From the NCBI GenBank assembly GCA_016718345.1, contig JADKDN010000002.1, positions 124,001 to 188,000 of the forward strand: a DNA stretch of 64,000 nucleotides, given 5' to 3'. A model generated the notes under the pieces. That model did not search any database and was not told where the DNA came from. It saw only the letters and a list, made by a program, of their open reading frames with translations. Source of the DNA: Flavobacterium sp. Lineage in GTDB: Bacteria; Bacteroidota; Bacteroidia; Flavobacteriales; Flavobacteriaceae. Position 1 is the first letter of the stretch, and each line of letters opens with the position of its first letter. Below, piece after piece: positions 27,745-37,494 of this stretch. The translations under genes and the position numbers were made by a program.

Positions 27745-28971
27745 TTATCTTAATTTTAATGTAACTATTGACAGGATAGCCAGTAGAATTCCTACAATCC
27801 AAAATCGAGTTACTATTTTACTTTCGTGATAGCCTTTCACCTGATAGTGATGATGTAATTGCGACATTAGAAAAATTCTTCTGCCTTCGCCGAATCGTTT
27901 TTTGGTGAACTTGAAATAACTTACTTGTAAAACCACGGATAAATTTTCGACAAGAAATATTCCGCACAATAGAGGAATAAGCAATTCTTTTCTAACCGAA
28001 ATTGCTAAAACTGCAATAATTCCTCCAATAGTTAAACTACCCGTATCGCCCATAAAAACAGATGCTGGATAGGAATTATACCAAAGAAATCCTATCAATG
28101 CTCCAGCAAACGCAGCAATAAAAACGGTCATTTCTCCAGAGTTTGGGATATACATAATATTGAGATAGCTTGAGAAAATAATGTTCCCTGAAACAAACGT
28201 AAAAATCCCCAATGCCACTACAGATATGGCTGAAGTTCCTGCGGCCAAACCATCAATGCCATCCGTTAAATTAGCTCCATTGGAAACTGCTGTAATTATG
28301 AATATCACAATTGGAATGAAAACAATCCAAGCCCAGTTTTGATATCCTTCACCTGTCCAAGCTAATAACTCGGCATAATCCAACTCGTTATTTTTAAAAA
28401 ACGGAATGGTTGTAGCTGTTGATTTTTCCTCTTTTGGAGCTTGTGAAATCACATTCTCTGTTTGATTGATGGAGATAGTTTTTAATTTTTCTTTACGTAA
28501 AGTAACCCCAGGGTGTAGATACAAAACTGAACCAACGATTAATCCCAAACCAACTTGACCGATTACTTTAAATATACCTTTTAAACCTTCTTTATCTTTT
28601 TTGAAAATTTTAATATAATCGTCTATAAAACCAATGGTTCCCATCCAAAGCGTGGTAACTATTAGGAGAATAATGTAGATATTATTCAATTTTGTCAATA
28701 ATAAAACTGGGATTAGAGTTGCGATGATAATAATCAAACCACCCATTGTTGGCGTACCTGCTTTTTGAGTCTGACCTTCTAGACCCAACTCCCGAACTGT
28801 TTCTCCAACTTGCTGTCTTCTTAAGAAATTAATGATTTTTTTTCCATAAATGGTAGAAATCATTAATGATAAAATTACAGCTAAAGCCGAACGAAAGGTA
28901 ATGTATTGAAAAACTCCCGTTCCAGGAACATTGAGTGTTTTATATAGATATTCAAATAAATAATACAGCAT
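27745..28971 (-). CDS. mraY: Phospho-N-acetylmuramoyl-pentapeptide-transferase
   Basis: A 408-residue integral membrane enzyme that transfers phospho-MurNAc-pentapeptide to undecaprenyl phosphate, giving lipid I. Motifs: KAGTPTMGGLIII, the catalytic Asp pair region GFIDDYIKIFKKDKEGL, NLTDGIDGLAAGTSAI and VFMGDTGSLTIGG, and the HHHY motif near MSQLHHHYQVKGYHES. The loop at about residues 165-195 (charged, Thr/Lys-rich) is longer than in E. coli, as is usual in Bacteroidetes. Confidence 0.97.
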   Translation of the reverse strand: MLYYLFEYLYKTLNVPGTGVFQYITFRSALAVILSLMISTIYGKKIINFLRRQQVGETVRELGLEGQTQKAGTPTMGGLIIIIATLIPVLLLTKLNNIYIILLIVTTLWMGTIGFIDDYIKIFKKDKEGLKGIFKVIGQVGLGLIVGSVLYLHPGVTLRKEKLKTISINQTENVISQAPKEEKSTATTIPFFKNNELDYAELLAWTGEGYQNWAWIVFIPIVIFIITAVSNGANLTDGIDGLAAGTSAISVVALGIFTFVSGNIIFSSYLNIMYIPNSGEMTVFIAAFAGALIGFLWYNSYPASVFMGDTGSLTIGGIIAVLAISVRKELLIPLLCGIFLVENLSVVLQVSYFKFTKKRFGEGRRIFLMSQLHHHYQVKGYHESKIVTRFWIVGILLAILSIVTLKLR

Positions 28972-29024
28972 ATATTTAAGTTTATTTGGTTGGTTTCTCT
29001 TTTTTCTAAATCTTAATTTTTATA

Positions 29025-30487
29025 TTATTTTTGCATTTGCTCTAATAATTCTTTTACAACTTCCATATCATCAAAATGATGACGAACTCCTGAATTTCTT
29101 GGTAAGTTTCGTGACCTTTACCCGCAATCAAAATAATATCATTAGGCTGAGCCAATTGACAAGCGGTTTTTATAGCTTGTTTCCTATCAACTATTGAGAC
29201 TGTTTTTTTATAGTTTTGAGCTTCAACTCCTTTTTCCATCTCCGCAATAATATCTTCTGGATTTTCTGTTCTAGGATTATCCGAAGTAATTACTACTTTA
29301 TCACTTAATGTCGAAGCTATGTTTGCCATAATAGGTCTTTTCGCTCTGTCTCTATCGCCACCACAACCAACAACAGTAATCAATTGTTCATTTTTGGTTC
29401 TAATGTCGTTTATTGTTTTGAGTACATTTTCTAAAGCATCAGGTGTATGAGCATAGTCTACTATAGCGGTGATGTTTTGATTCGAAACAATAAACTGAAA
29501 TCGTCCAGAAACACTTTCTAATTCTGATAACAATCGTAAAACTTCAAAGTGATCCAATCCTAATTCTATGGCTGTTCCATAAATAGCCAACAAATTATAA
29601 GCGTTAAATGTCCCTATTAATCGAACCCAAACTTCATTATCATTAATTTTCAGTAATAAACCTGTTAATTGATTTTCTAGGATTTGAGCTCTGTAATTCG
29701 CATAGGTTTTTAACGCATAGGTTACCTTTCTTGCATCTGTATTCTGCAACATCAATAATCCGTTCTTATCATCAATGTTGGATAATGCGAAAGCTGATTT
29801 TGTTAAATGATCAAAGAAAGATTTTTTTACATCTCTATATTCTGCAAAAGTGGCATGATAATCTAAATGATCGTGAGATAAATTCGTAAATACACCTCCT
29901 GCAAAATGCAACCCTTCAGTTCTTTTTTGATGTACACCGTGAGAACTTACTTCCATAAAGCAATACTCAACTCCAGCATCAATCATTTCTCTTAAATAAT
30001 AATTGATAGTTATTGAATCGGGAGTGGTGTGTGTGGCTTTATATTCTTTTTCGTCAACTAAAATTTTCACTGTTGAGAGTAATCCAACTTTAAATCCCGC
30101 TTTTTTAAATAATTGGTACAACAATGAGGCAACCGTTGTTTTACCATTTGTTCCTGTTATACCGATTAATTTAAGATTCTGTGATGGATTTCCGTAATAA
30201 TTTGCTGCCATAAAGGCTAAGGCTTTATTGGTATCCTTTACTTTAATATAGGTGACACCGCTAGCTATATTTTCTGGAAATACCTCGCAAACAATTGTGA
30301 TTGCTCCAAGATGAATTGCCTTGTCAATAAAATCATGCCCGTCAGATTGCGTTCCTCTTATGGCTATAAAAGCATCTTTCGCACCAATCTTTCTCGAGTC
30401 GAAATCAATTTTACGAATAGCCATATCCGTTGAACCCATCACAGCTTCGATAGCGACTTTATATAATATGTCTTTTAGAATAATCAC
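29025..30487 (-). CDS. murE: UDP-MurNAc-L-Ala-D-Glu--meso-DAP ligase (frameshift at C-terminus)
   Basis: A Mur ligase of about 487 residues adding the third stem residue, meso-diaminopimelate in this group. Visible: ATP loop GITGTNGKTTVASLLYQLF, HTTPDSI, EVSSHGVHQKRTEG, NLSHDHLDYH, the DAP-type motif SDNPRTENPEDI and AGKGHETYQEI. Raw sequence loses frame after that motif at the CC pair 29089-29090. One more C gives GVRHHFDDMEVVKELLEQM and TAA at 29025-29027. The start overlaps the ftsI stop by 4 bases. Confidence 0.94.
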
Positions 30488-32487
30488 GATAATTCAAGTA
30501 TAATAACTGAGTTTTTATCTAAGTTTTGTCCCGGCTGAATGGATTGCGTTTTTACTTTACCCACACCAACTATCTTCACTTTTAAACCAAGATTACCTAG
30601 CAAAGCCACAGCATCCATCCCAGGCATTCCTTTTACATTAGGAATCAGATTCTGTTTCTTCTGCGCTTTTGAATAGTACTTGATGTAATTTTTTTCTTGT
30701 TGAAGATTTTTTTTATTTAAATTTTTTATCTCATTTGTTGAAGGAGCATCCGTAAAAATCTTTTGAGCAATTCTTTTGAATACTGGACCAGCAACATCGG
30801 CACCATAATAATTGTTGTTGGATGTATTGGGTTCGTGAACCACAACAATACAAGAATATTTGGGCTCATCTGCCGGAAAATATCCTACAAATGATGAGAT
30901 ATAATGCTTCTCCGTTCCATCTTTTCTATTATAATTCGCTTGAGCTGTTCCTGTCTTACCAGCCATTGGAAAATCTTTGGTATATAATTTTGATGCTGTT
31001 CCTTTTTTGACCACATTTTTTAAAACGGCTTGCACTTTCAATAACGTTTCTTTAGAACATACTCTTGGATTAATAACTTCTTTGTCAAACTTTTTAATAG
31101 TCTTATTCCACTCTTTAATTTCTGAAACAAACTGTGGTTTCACCATTTCGCCATTATTTGCAATTGAATTGTAAAACGTTAAGGTTTGCAATGGCGTAAT
31201 TGAAACTCCATAACCAAAAGCCATCCAAGGAAGAGAAATATTAGACCAGTTTTTATCGCTTGGCTGAGGAATGTAAGGTCTACCCTCCCCTTTAATAGGA
31301 AGTCCTAAAGGTTTATTCAATCCATATCCATTTAAATGATTGACAAATTGAGATGGATTGTTTTTATAATTGTTATATACAGCCTGAACCATCACAGTAT
31401 TGGATGAAACCTCAAATCCTCTTGCTAGAGAAATTTTGCCATAGCCCCCCTCGTGTGAATCACGAACTTTTTTCCCAGAGTAAATAACTGTTCCGCCATG
31501 ACTGTCATAAACCGTGCTAGTATCTACTTTTTTGTCCTCTAATAGCGCAACTAAATCGGCCAACTTATAGGTTGATCCAGGTTCATGCGATTCTGCAATT
31601 GCATAATTTGTCGTTTCATAGTAGGAACCGTCAGCATCTTTACCTAAATTAGATATTGCTTTTACTTTTCCTGTCTTAGTCTCCATAACTACAACACAAC
31701 CGTGATTGGCATCATACAATTCCAACTGCTTCAACAAAGCATGATGAGCAATGTCTTGAATGTACACATCAATTGTAGAAATAACATCATACCCATCTTG
31801 AGGCTCGACTTCGTTTACATCTCGAATAGGTTTCCATTGTCCTTTTGCAATTTTTTGTTTAAGAATTTTTCCGTCTTTGCCGTTCAAATAATTTCTATAA
31901 GCCCACTCTATTCCTTTTCCATCAGGCGTACCTTCTGGTGTTTTTCTTTCGTAACCTATAGTTCGCTCGGCTATTTTACCTATTGGATGCTCACGAACTG
32001 TTTTTTGTTCCGTTATTATTCCTCCTTTATTAGCTCCTAGATTAAATAATGGGAAGCTTTTAATTTTGATATACTGTGTAAAACTTAAATCTCTTGCCAC
32101 AAGAAAATACCTGTTCCCAGTAGCACGAGCCTGTCTCAAACCTCGTTCAAAATTATCTGAAGGCTTTCCTAACAAAACAGCCAATGAATCAGATAAAGCT
32201 CTAATGTTTTTATTAAAATCTTTTGATTTTGGCGCAACAGCATCAAATCGGATAGTGTAATTTGGTATTGAAGTCGCAAGCAAACTGCCATCAGCAGAAT
32301 AAATATTCCCTTTATTGGCCGGGATCACAAAATTTTTAACCGTTCTTTCTTTGGCTAATTTTCTATAATAATCGCCTTCAACCCACTGAATATTGGTCAG
32401 CTTTATGGTAATTGCTACAGCCATCAAAAACATGACAAAAGCCACAAGATAAATCCGGTATGATATCTGTTTGTCTTCTACTGCCAT
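30484..32487 (-). CDS. ftsI: Division transpeptidase FtsI (PBP3-like) with PASTA domain
   Basis: A 667-residue class B penicillin-binding protein. One N-terminal membrane helix (about residues 10-30), a dimerisation domain, and a transpeptidase domain with active-site Ser in EPGSTYKLADL, SSN in FEVSSNTVMV and KTG in MAGKTGTAQANY. A C-terminal PASTA domain follows (LIPNVKGMPGMDAVALLGNLGLK to LELS). It cross-links septal peptidoglycan in the periplasm with FtsW. It overlaps both neighbours by a few bases. Confidence 0.96.
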   Translation of the reverse strand: MAVEDKQISYRIYLVAFVMFLMAVAITIKLTNIQWVEGDYYRKLAKERTVKNFVIPANKGNIYSADGSLLATSIPNYTIRFDAVAPKSKDFNKNIRALSDSLAVLLGKPSDNFERGLRQARATGNRYFLVARDLSFTQYIKIKSFPLFNLGANKGGIITEQKTVREHPIGKIAERTIGYERKTPEGTPDGKGIEWAYRNYLNGKDGKILKQKIAKGQWKPIRDVNEVEPQDGYDVISTIDVYIQDIAHHALLKQLELYDANHGCVVVMETKTGKVKAISNLGKDADGSYYETTNYAIAESHEPGSTYKLADLVALLEDKKVDTSTVYDSHGGTVIYSGKKVRDSHEGGYGKISLARGFEVSSNTVMVQAVYNNYKNNPSQFVNHLNGYGLNKPLGLPIKGEGRPYIPQPSDKNWSNISLPWMAFGYGVSITPLQTLTFYNSIANNGEMVKPQFVSEIKEWNKTIKKFDKEVINPRVCSKETLLKVQAVLKNVVKKGTASKLYTKDFPMAGKTGTAQANYNRKDGTEKHYISSFVGYFPADEPKYSCIVVVHEPNTSNNNYYGADVAGPVFKRIAQKIFTDAPSTNEIKNLNKKNLQQEKNYIKYYSKAQKKQNLIPNVKGMPGMDAVALLGNLGLKVKIVGVGKVKTQSIQPGQNLDKNSVIILELS

Positions 32488-32840
32488 GCTGCTTTAATTT
32501 TGCCGAAAAAACTTTTCTCTTCTACTTTTTTTACTTTTATTTTTGTTGGAGGAACGGCGGACGGGAAAATTTGTTTTGCCTCCATTTTTTCTGCAACCGT
32601 TGATTCCATTTTCAATTTCATTAATTCGGAACGTCTATCTACAAACTCTGAACGCAATTCTTTGACCTCATTTGTTAATGCTACGATTTTAAATACTTTT
32701 TGCTCGTATCGTTGTGTATTTGCAATCATGATAATTGCCAATGTGATTAGAAAAAGTATAAAGCGCCAGTTTTTTGCTGCATTCGCATCCTCATTAATAA
32801 GGAATCTCGCTTTTAATATGCTGTAAACACCGTTTCTCAT
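32478..32840 (-). CDS. FtsL-like divisome membrane protein
   Basis: A 120-residue bitopic protein with a cytoplasmic N-terminus, one membrane span (about residues 27-41, FILFLITLAIIMIAN) and a periplasmic helix with leucine-zipper-like heptads (VFKIVALTNEVKELRSEFVDRRSELMKL), then a Lys-rich tail. FtsL sequences are poorly conserved. The assignment follows from topology, size and position between rsmH and ftsI. It would form a coiled coil with an FtsB-like partner. Confidence 0.85.
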   Translation of the reverse strand: MRNGVYSILKARFLINEDANAAKNWRFILFLITLAIIMIANTQRYEQKVFKIVALTNEVKELRSEFVDRRSELMKLKMESTVAEKMEAKQIFPSAVPPTKIKVKKVEEKSFFGKIKAAWQ

Positions 32841-32842
32841 TT

Positions 32843-33738
32843 CTATCTTTTCTCAGCAATTCTCAATTTTGCACTACGTGCTCTGTTGTTTATTTTAATT
32901 TCATCTGCATCTGGAACAATCAGCTTTCCAATTGTTTTGAGCGGAACCGAAAAATTTCCAAAAAAATCTCGTTCGGGCTCTCCTTCAAACATTCCGTTTT
33001 TAATAAATCTTTTACCAATCTGTCTTCAAGAGAATGATACGAAATCACACTCAATCGACCTTCTGGCTTCAAAATCTCTAAAGACTGTTCTAAAAACTCC
33101 TTCAAAACATCCATTTCCTGATTGACTTCAATTCGAATAGCTTGATAAATTTGAGCCAAGATTTTGTTTTTAAATTGCTCTGGTAAAAATTTTATTAAGA
33201 CCATTTTTAATTCGTCAGTTGTATTGATTGACTTCTTATCTCTTGCAACTATAATTGTTTTTGCAAGCGCTGGAGCAATTTTTAATTCCCCATAATCCAA
33301 AAAAACTCTCCTCAAATTCGCCTCATCGTACTCATTAATAATCTTATGGGCATTTAAATCGTTTTTTTTACTCATTCTCATATCTAATTCTGCATTAAAA
33401 CGAGTAGAAAAACCTCTTTCAGCAACATCAAACTGATGAGAAGAAACCCCCAAATCGGCTAAAATTCCATCAACACTTTTAATTCCATGAAACCGTAGAA
33501 ACCTTTTTATGTATCTGAAATTTTCGTTAATCAAAACAAATCGATTGTCTTCAATTGCATTCGCTAAAGCGTCTTCATCTTGATCAAACGCAAACAATTT
33601 TCCATTTGGACCTAAACGACTTAAAATCTCTCTAGAATGACCACCACCACCAAATGTTACATCAACATAAACCCCATCAGGTTTAATATTCAAGCCATCA
33701 ACAGAAGCATGAAGCAAAACTGGATTATGATATTCCAT
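32843..33738 (-). CDS. rsmH: 16S rRNA (cytosine-1402-N4) methyltransferase RsmH (frameshifted)
   Basis: An AdoMet-dependent enzyme of about 298 residues that methylates N4 of C1402 in the decoding centre. Motifs: N-terminal HNPVLL, SAM site YVDVTFGGGGHSREIL, FDQDEDAL, ADLGVSSHQFDVAERGFS. The raw frame derails after DLLKTE. One extra A in the run at 32997-33001 restores GMFEGEPERDFFGNFSVPL and the ending NNRARSAKLRIAEKR at TAG 32843. It starts at MEYHNPVLL, overlapping the end of mraZ by 14 bases. Confidence 0.93.
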
Positions 33739-34198
33739 CACCATCATCATTTACATTTCCCATTACATCTTCTGCCAAATCAGCAAAATCTATTACCGAA
33801 TCATCAATCGCTTTTTCATACAAATCTTTATCCCAAATCTCAATTATATTAACCGCTGAAGACAATACCACATCTTTAGAAATAGTAGAAAACAAAACCA
33901 AGTCTTTTGGAATAAGCAATCTCCCTAGATTATCAATTTCAACCACTTTTACACCCGCAGTAAAGCGACGAATAAAGTCGTTGTTCTTTTTTACAAATCG
34001 GTTAAGCTTGTTGATTTTTTGCATCATCAAATTCCATTCTTTCATAGGATACAACTCCAGACATGGCTGAAAAACAGAACGCTTCAAAACAAATCCGTCT
34101 TGAAGTGATTCAGTCAATTGCTTTTTTAAAGGAGCTGGCAACAATAGCCTTCCTTTAGCATCGACTTTACATTCATATGTTCCAACAATAGAGTTCAA
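33725..34198 (-). CDS. mraZ: Transcriptional regulator MraZ
   Basis: A 157-residue protein with two AbrB-like swapped-hairpin repeats, each carrying the DNA-contact signature: DAKGRLLLPAPLK (about residues 12-24) and DNLGRLLIPKDLV (about 93-105). MraZ rings bind short direct repeats in front of their own operon and repress or tune the dcw cluster. It is the first gene of the cluster here, and GTGGTA direct repeats lie 44-90 bases upstream of the start. Confidence 0.96.
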   Translation of the reverse strand: MNSIVGTYECKVDAKGRLLLPAPLKKQLTESLQDGFVLKRSVFQPCLELYPMKEWNLMMQKINKLNRFVKKNNDFIRRFTAGVKVVEIDNLGRLLIPKDLVLFSTISKDVVLSSAVNIIEIWDKDLYEKAIDDSVIDFADLAEDVMGNVNDDGDGIS

Positions 34199-34223
34199 GA
34201 ATATTGATATTAAATGATTGAAG

Positions 34224-34231
34224 CAAAAATA
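34224..34231 (-). promoter_or_regulatory. -7 box of the dcw cluster promoter
   Basis: Minus strand TATTTTTG (TAnnTTTG) lies 26 bases before the mraZ ATG and directly downstream of the MraZ-type repeats. The -33 region would lie inside the repeats, so bound MraZ would cover the promoter. Confidence 0.5.
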
Positions 34232-34241
34232 TAAAAATAAT

Positions 34242-34288
34242 TACCACATTTTACCACAAAATACCACTTTGTTAATAAGTTTTACCAC
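34242..34288 (-). promoter_or_regulatory. MraZ operator (GTGGTA repeats)
   Basis: Read on the minus strand, GTGGTA occurs at 34262-34267, 34252-34257 and 34242-34247, exactly 10 bp apart, with a fourth copy at 34283-34288, 21 bp (two turns) further upstream. MraZ in other bacteria binds G-rich pentamers spaced by 5 nt, i.e. the same 10-bp period. Repeat spacing and position ahead of mraZ are seen directly; binding is inferred. Confidence 0.75.
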
Positions 34289-34498
34289 TTTAAAGCAAAA
34301 TCCCATAGAAAATTAGGTTTCCAAGCACAACAATCTATTTAACAAACTGTTAAGAAAAGTTTATTTGTCAAAAAAATAGTCTATAAATGAAGAAATACGG
34401 GCGTTGAATTGATTGTTAGGTTGGTGTTTTTTATTCCTTTTTAAGAGGGAAAAAAATTTAATATTTAGAGCACTATTTACTATTAATGTATAAAACCA

Positions 34499-34506
34499 TA
34501 TATTTG
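34499..34506 (+). promoter_or_regulatory. -7 box for the alpha/beta hydrolase gene
   Basis: TATATTTG matches TAnnTTTG and lies 26 bases before the ATG at 34532. No convincing -33 TTG is seen. Confidence 0.45.
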
Positions 34507-34531
34507 CCCGAATTTGAAATGCTTTGCAAAA

Positions 34532-35296
34532 ATGAATAAAGAATTAAAAAAAGAAGGAAGATATACCTATTTTGAAGCTGGAGAAGGTACGCCAATCATC
34601 ATTTTGCACGGATTAATGGGAGGACTGAGTAATTTTGATGGTGTTGCTAATTATTTTCCAAAAAATGGCTACAAAGTAGTAATTCCAGAATTGCCTATTT
34701 ATACGCAAAATATTCTCAAAACTAATGTTAAAGCATTTGCAAAATACGTTAAAGACTTCATCACATTTAAAGGGTATGATAGAGTAATTCTTCTTGGAAA
34801 TTCACTTGGAGGTCACATCGGTTTGTATCACGCCAAAATGTATCCCGAAAAAATGCTAGGTCTTGTGATAACTGGAAGTTCAGGATTGTATGAAAGCGCC
34901 ATGGGCGACAGTTACCCAAGAAGAGGCGATTATGAATACATTCAGAAAAAAGCAGAAGATGTTTTTTATGATCCAAAAATAGCTACCAAAGAAATTATTG
35001 ACGAAGTATATTCTATGGCAAATGATAGAATTAAGTTGATAAAGACATTAACTATAGCAAAAAGCGCTATTAGACACAATATGGCGAAAGATTTGCCAAA
35101 AATGCACATCCCTACTTGTATCATTTGGGGTAAAAACGACAAAGTAACTCCTCCAGAAGTAGCAGAAGAATTTCATAAACTGTTACCACATTCTTCTTTA
35201 TATTGGATTGATAAATGCGGGCACGCTGCCATGATGGAGCATCCTGATGAATTTAATGAGTTGATGTATGCTTGGTTGAAAAAAAGCGAATTATAA
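34532..35296 (+). CDS. Alpha/beta-fold hydrolase
   Basis: A 254-residue cytoplasmic hydrolase. Oxyanion-region HGLMGG (HG motif), nucleophile elbow LGNSLGGHIGL (Ser in G-N-S-L-G), an acid around WGKNDKVTPPE and the catalytic His in DKCGHAAMMEHP complete the triad. It resembles the haloalkane dehalogenase/esterase/epoxide hydrolase group. The substrate cannot be told. The start MNKELKKEG is preferred to a TTG six codons upstream. It lies between the dcw promoter (divergent) and engB, ended by a strong hairpin. Confidence 0.88.
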   Translation: MNKELKKEGRYTYFEAGEGTPIIILHGLMGGLSNFDGVANYFPKNGYKVVIPELPIYTQNILKTNVKAFAKYVKDFITFKGYDRVILLGNSLGGHIGLYHAKMYPEKMLGLVITGSSGLYESAMGDSYPRRGDYEYIQKKAEDVFYDPKIATKEIIDEVYSMANDRIKLIKTLTIAKSAIRHNMAKDLPKMHIPTCIIWGKNDKVTPPEVAEEFHKLLPHSSLYWIDKCGHAAMMEHPDEFNELMYAWLKKSEL

Positions 35297-35316
35297 AACC
35301 TATTTAAAATACAATT

Positions 35317-35365
35317 GAACCACTATTTTCAAACAAAACAATAGAAAATAGTGGTTCTTTTTTTT
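35317..35365 (+). terminator. Terminator after the hydrolase gene
   Basis: GAACCACTATTTTC (35317-35330) and GAAAATAGTGGTTC (35344-35357) form a perfect 14-bp stem followed by eight T. Confidence 0.92.
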
Positions 35366-35393
35366 GACTATCTTTGTCCAAATTGTTTATTGC

Positions 35394-36013
35394 ATGAAAA
35401 TCAATTCTGCTGAATTCATAATTAGCAACTCCGATGTGAGTAAATGTCCGCTGGAGCGCTTACCGGAGTATGCTTTTATTGGTCGTTCCAATGTTGGGAA
35501 ATCATCATTAATCAACATGATTACCAATCATAAAAACCTGGCAAAAACCTCAGGAAAACCAGGAAAAACCCAATTAATTAATCATTTTAAAATAAATAAT
35601 AATTGGTTTTTGGTAGATTTACCAGGATATGGTTATGCTAAAGTTTCTAAAAAAACCAAATCGGTTTTTCAGCAATTTATAACAGATTATTTTGAAAAAG
35701 AGAACAATTAGTCTGTGCTTTTGTATTGATTGACATTCGTCATGAGGCTCAAAAGATTGATTTGGAATTTATGGAATATATGGGAGAAAGCGAAATTCCT
35801 TTCTGCATTATTTTTACCAAAGCCGACAAAATCAGTAAGGTGAAAATTGATTCACATATTGCCGCCTACAAAAAACAAATGATTCAAAACAATTGGGCCG
35901 AAATGCCTCCGTACTTTGTAACCTCATCCACAGAAGGAATAGGAAAAGATATTTTGCTTGAATATATTGACGAAGTAAATCAGGAAGTTTTTAAGAATGA
36001 AAGTGGGTTTTAA
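35394..36013 (+). CDS. engB: Ribosome biogenesis GTP-binding protein EngB/YsxC (frameshifted)
   Basis: A GTPase of about 206 residues acting in late large-subunit assembly. G1 GRSNVGKSSLIN, G2 region TSGKPGKTQ, G3 DLPGYGYAKV, G4 FTKADKIS and G5-like TSSTEGIG are all present. The frame breaks after YFEKENN at A5 35695-35699. One more A gives KREQLVCAFVLIDIRHEAQ and continues to TAA at 36013. The start is MKINSAEFI; TATCTTTG at 35369-35376 is a plausible -7 box just upstream. Confidence 0.94.
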
Positions 36014-36023
36014 TTCAATTCTT

Positions 36024-36359
36024 TTATTTATTCAACTCCAATTTCTCCGCAAAATAATCGCAAAAATCCTTCATAGTATCTGCCATTTTTTCATCATCAG
36101 TTGCGCGTCTAAAAGTGTCTGACATAGCCACTAAAGTTTGATGAAAGAACAATTTCATCTCATCAACCGGCATATCTTTCGTCCACAAATCAATACGCAA
36201 TGTTTCTTGCGCTTTATTGTCCCAAATAGAAAGCATCATCGCTTTAGCCTCTTCAGCCTCTACTCCGCCGTCTTGTGCAGTCCAAGTTAATTTTTCTGGA
36301 ACCCTATTTTCGTCTAATTCAACAAGAAATTTTATTTCGGATGTAATCGTTTTTGCCAT
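36024..36359 (-). CDS. gldC: Gliding motility protein GldC
   Basis: A 111-residue cytoplasmic protein matching GldC of flavobacteria in size and sequence (start MAKTITSEIKFLVELDENRVP, then LTWTAQDGG and DMPVDEMKLFFHQTL). GldC supports gliding motility in Flavobacterium johnsoniae; the biochemical role is not known. It is translated immediately after gldB through a TAATG stop-start overlap and ends convergent with engB. Confidence 0.92.
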   Translation of the reverse strand: MAKTITSEIKFLVELDENRVPEKLTWTAQDGGVEAEEAKAMMLSIWDNKAQETLRIDLWTKDMPVDEMKLFFHQTLVAMSDTFRRATDDEKMADTMKDFCDYFAEKLELNK

Positions 36360-37319
36360 TATTTTTTAGGTTTGTATTTTGATCTTTCAAATATTTCTTT
36401 AGCGTCCATTTGCAATAATTGTTGCAATGATACCTCGTTGTTTTCCATAAAAGAACGAACCATTTGCCAACCTATCCACGCACCAACTCTTGCCTGGAGA
36501 TTCGTTATCGATTTCTAGGTAAAACTTAGAAAAAGGTGCTGGATTTATAAATCTTGAAATCAACTTTTGGTCGGTATCGTACAATAGCTTCTTTTCTATG
36601 AAATAGCGCCACATATAACTTTCGTTTTCCTGACACCAATTGATTTGTTCGGGCTTGTATCCCATCTTGTCAGCATCAGAATATTCAGGCAGCAATACAT
36701 CTTTAATATACAGTTCTTTACCCGCATAAATCATTTGAGCTAAAAATGTGTTGTCTGAGGGCAGACTAATTTTACCTCTGGAGAAACTGCTAACAATATC
36801 TGGCAAAATTTGACTTTGCTCAAAATTTTGTTTTAAATATTCAGGAAATTCATAAAATTTATGGTCCTTCCCAAGGTATAATTCTAATGAAATAACCAAC
36901 ATGTTGTTCGCATATATAACCTTATTTTGATAATCCATTTCCGAAATTATCGTATACACTTTAGGTATTTTTGTTTTGGGAAAATAATATTTAATATGCT
37001 TAAAAAGCTCTTCAATTTGATTGGTTTCTGTATCAAAGTTGGAATATTTCTTCTCCACTTCTGCATAAAGTTCCCTCCATTGTGGGTGTTGCATCTTTTC
37101 AATCCAAATGGCGTCATCATTGCCTACCGGAAAGAAAAAAGGATATTGTTGTTTTAATTTTGGCAACTCTTTTGGATTAGTTTCAAAAAATGCTTTTTCA
37201 AATCGGTCTACAACAATTTTAACAGGAATTTCTTCAACTGCCTTTTCTATTTTACTTTTTTTATCACAAGAGAATGCAATGAAAATTAAAAGCAATAGTA
37301 AAAAAAAATATTTTTTCAT
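36359..37319 (-). CDS. gldB: Gliding motility lipoprotein GldB (frameshifted near end)
   Basis: A lipoprotein of about 320 residues: signal peptide with lipobox FIAFSC (Cys about residue 18), then the GldB body (YPFFFP, FKHIKYYFPKTKIPKVYTII, LSLELYLG, REEF-like region). It is needed for gliding in Flavobacterium. Raw sequence derails after DNESPGK near 36490-36495. Shifting the frame by one base there gives RVGAWIGWQMVRSFMENNEV and KEIFERSKYKPKK, stopping at TAA 36359-36361 in a TAATG overlap with gldC. The 1-base change here is an apparent insertion. Confidence 0.9.
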
Positions 37320-37494
37320 AATGTATTTACAAATTGAGTCCTTGAAAGGCTTAAATTCATTTTATTATAATTAAAACCCCTGTTTTTTGTGGGTATGATA
37401 AAAATAAAAAGATTAGAATGGATAGCTGACAATACCTCTAAATAATTATTATTTTTGCAAATATACATTGCGGTTTTTTAAATTTTCATAAAAC

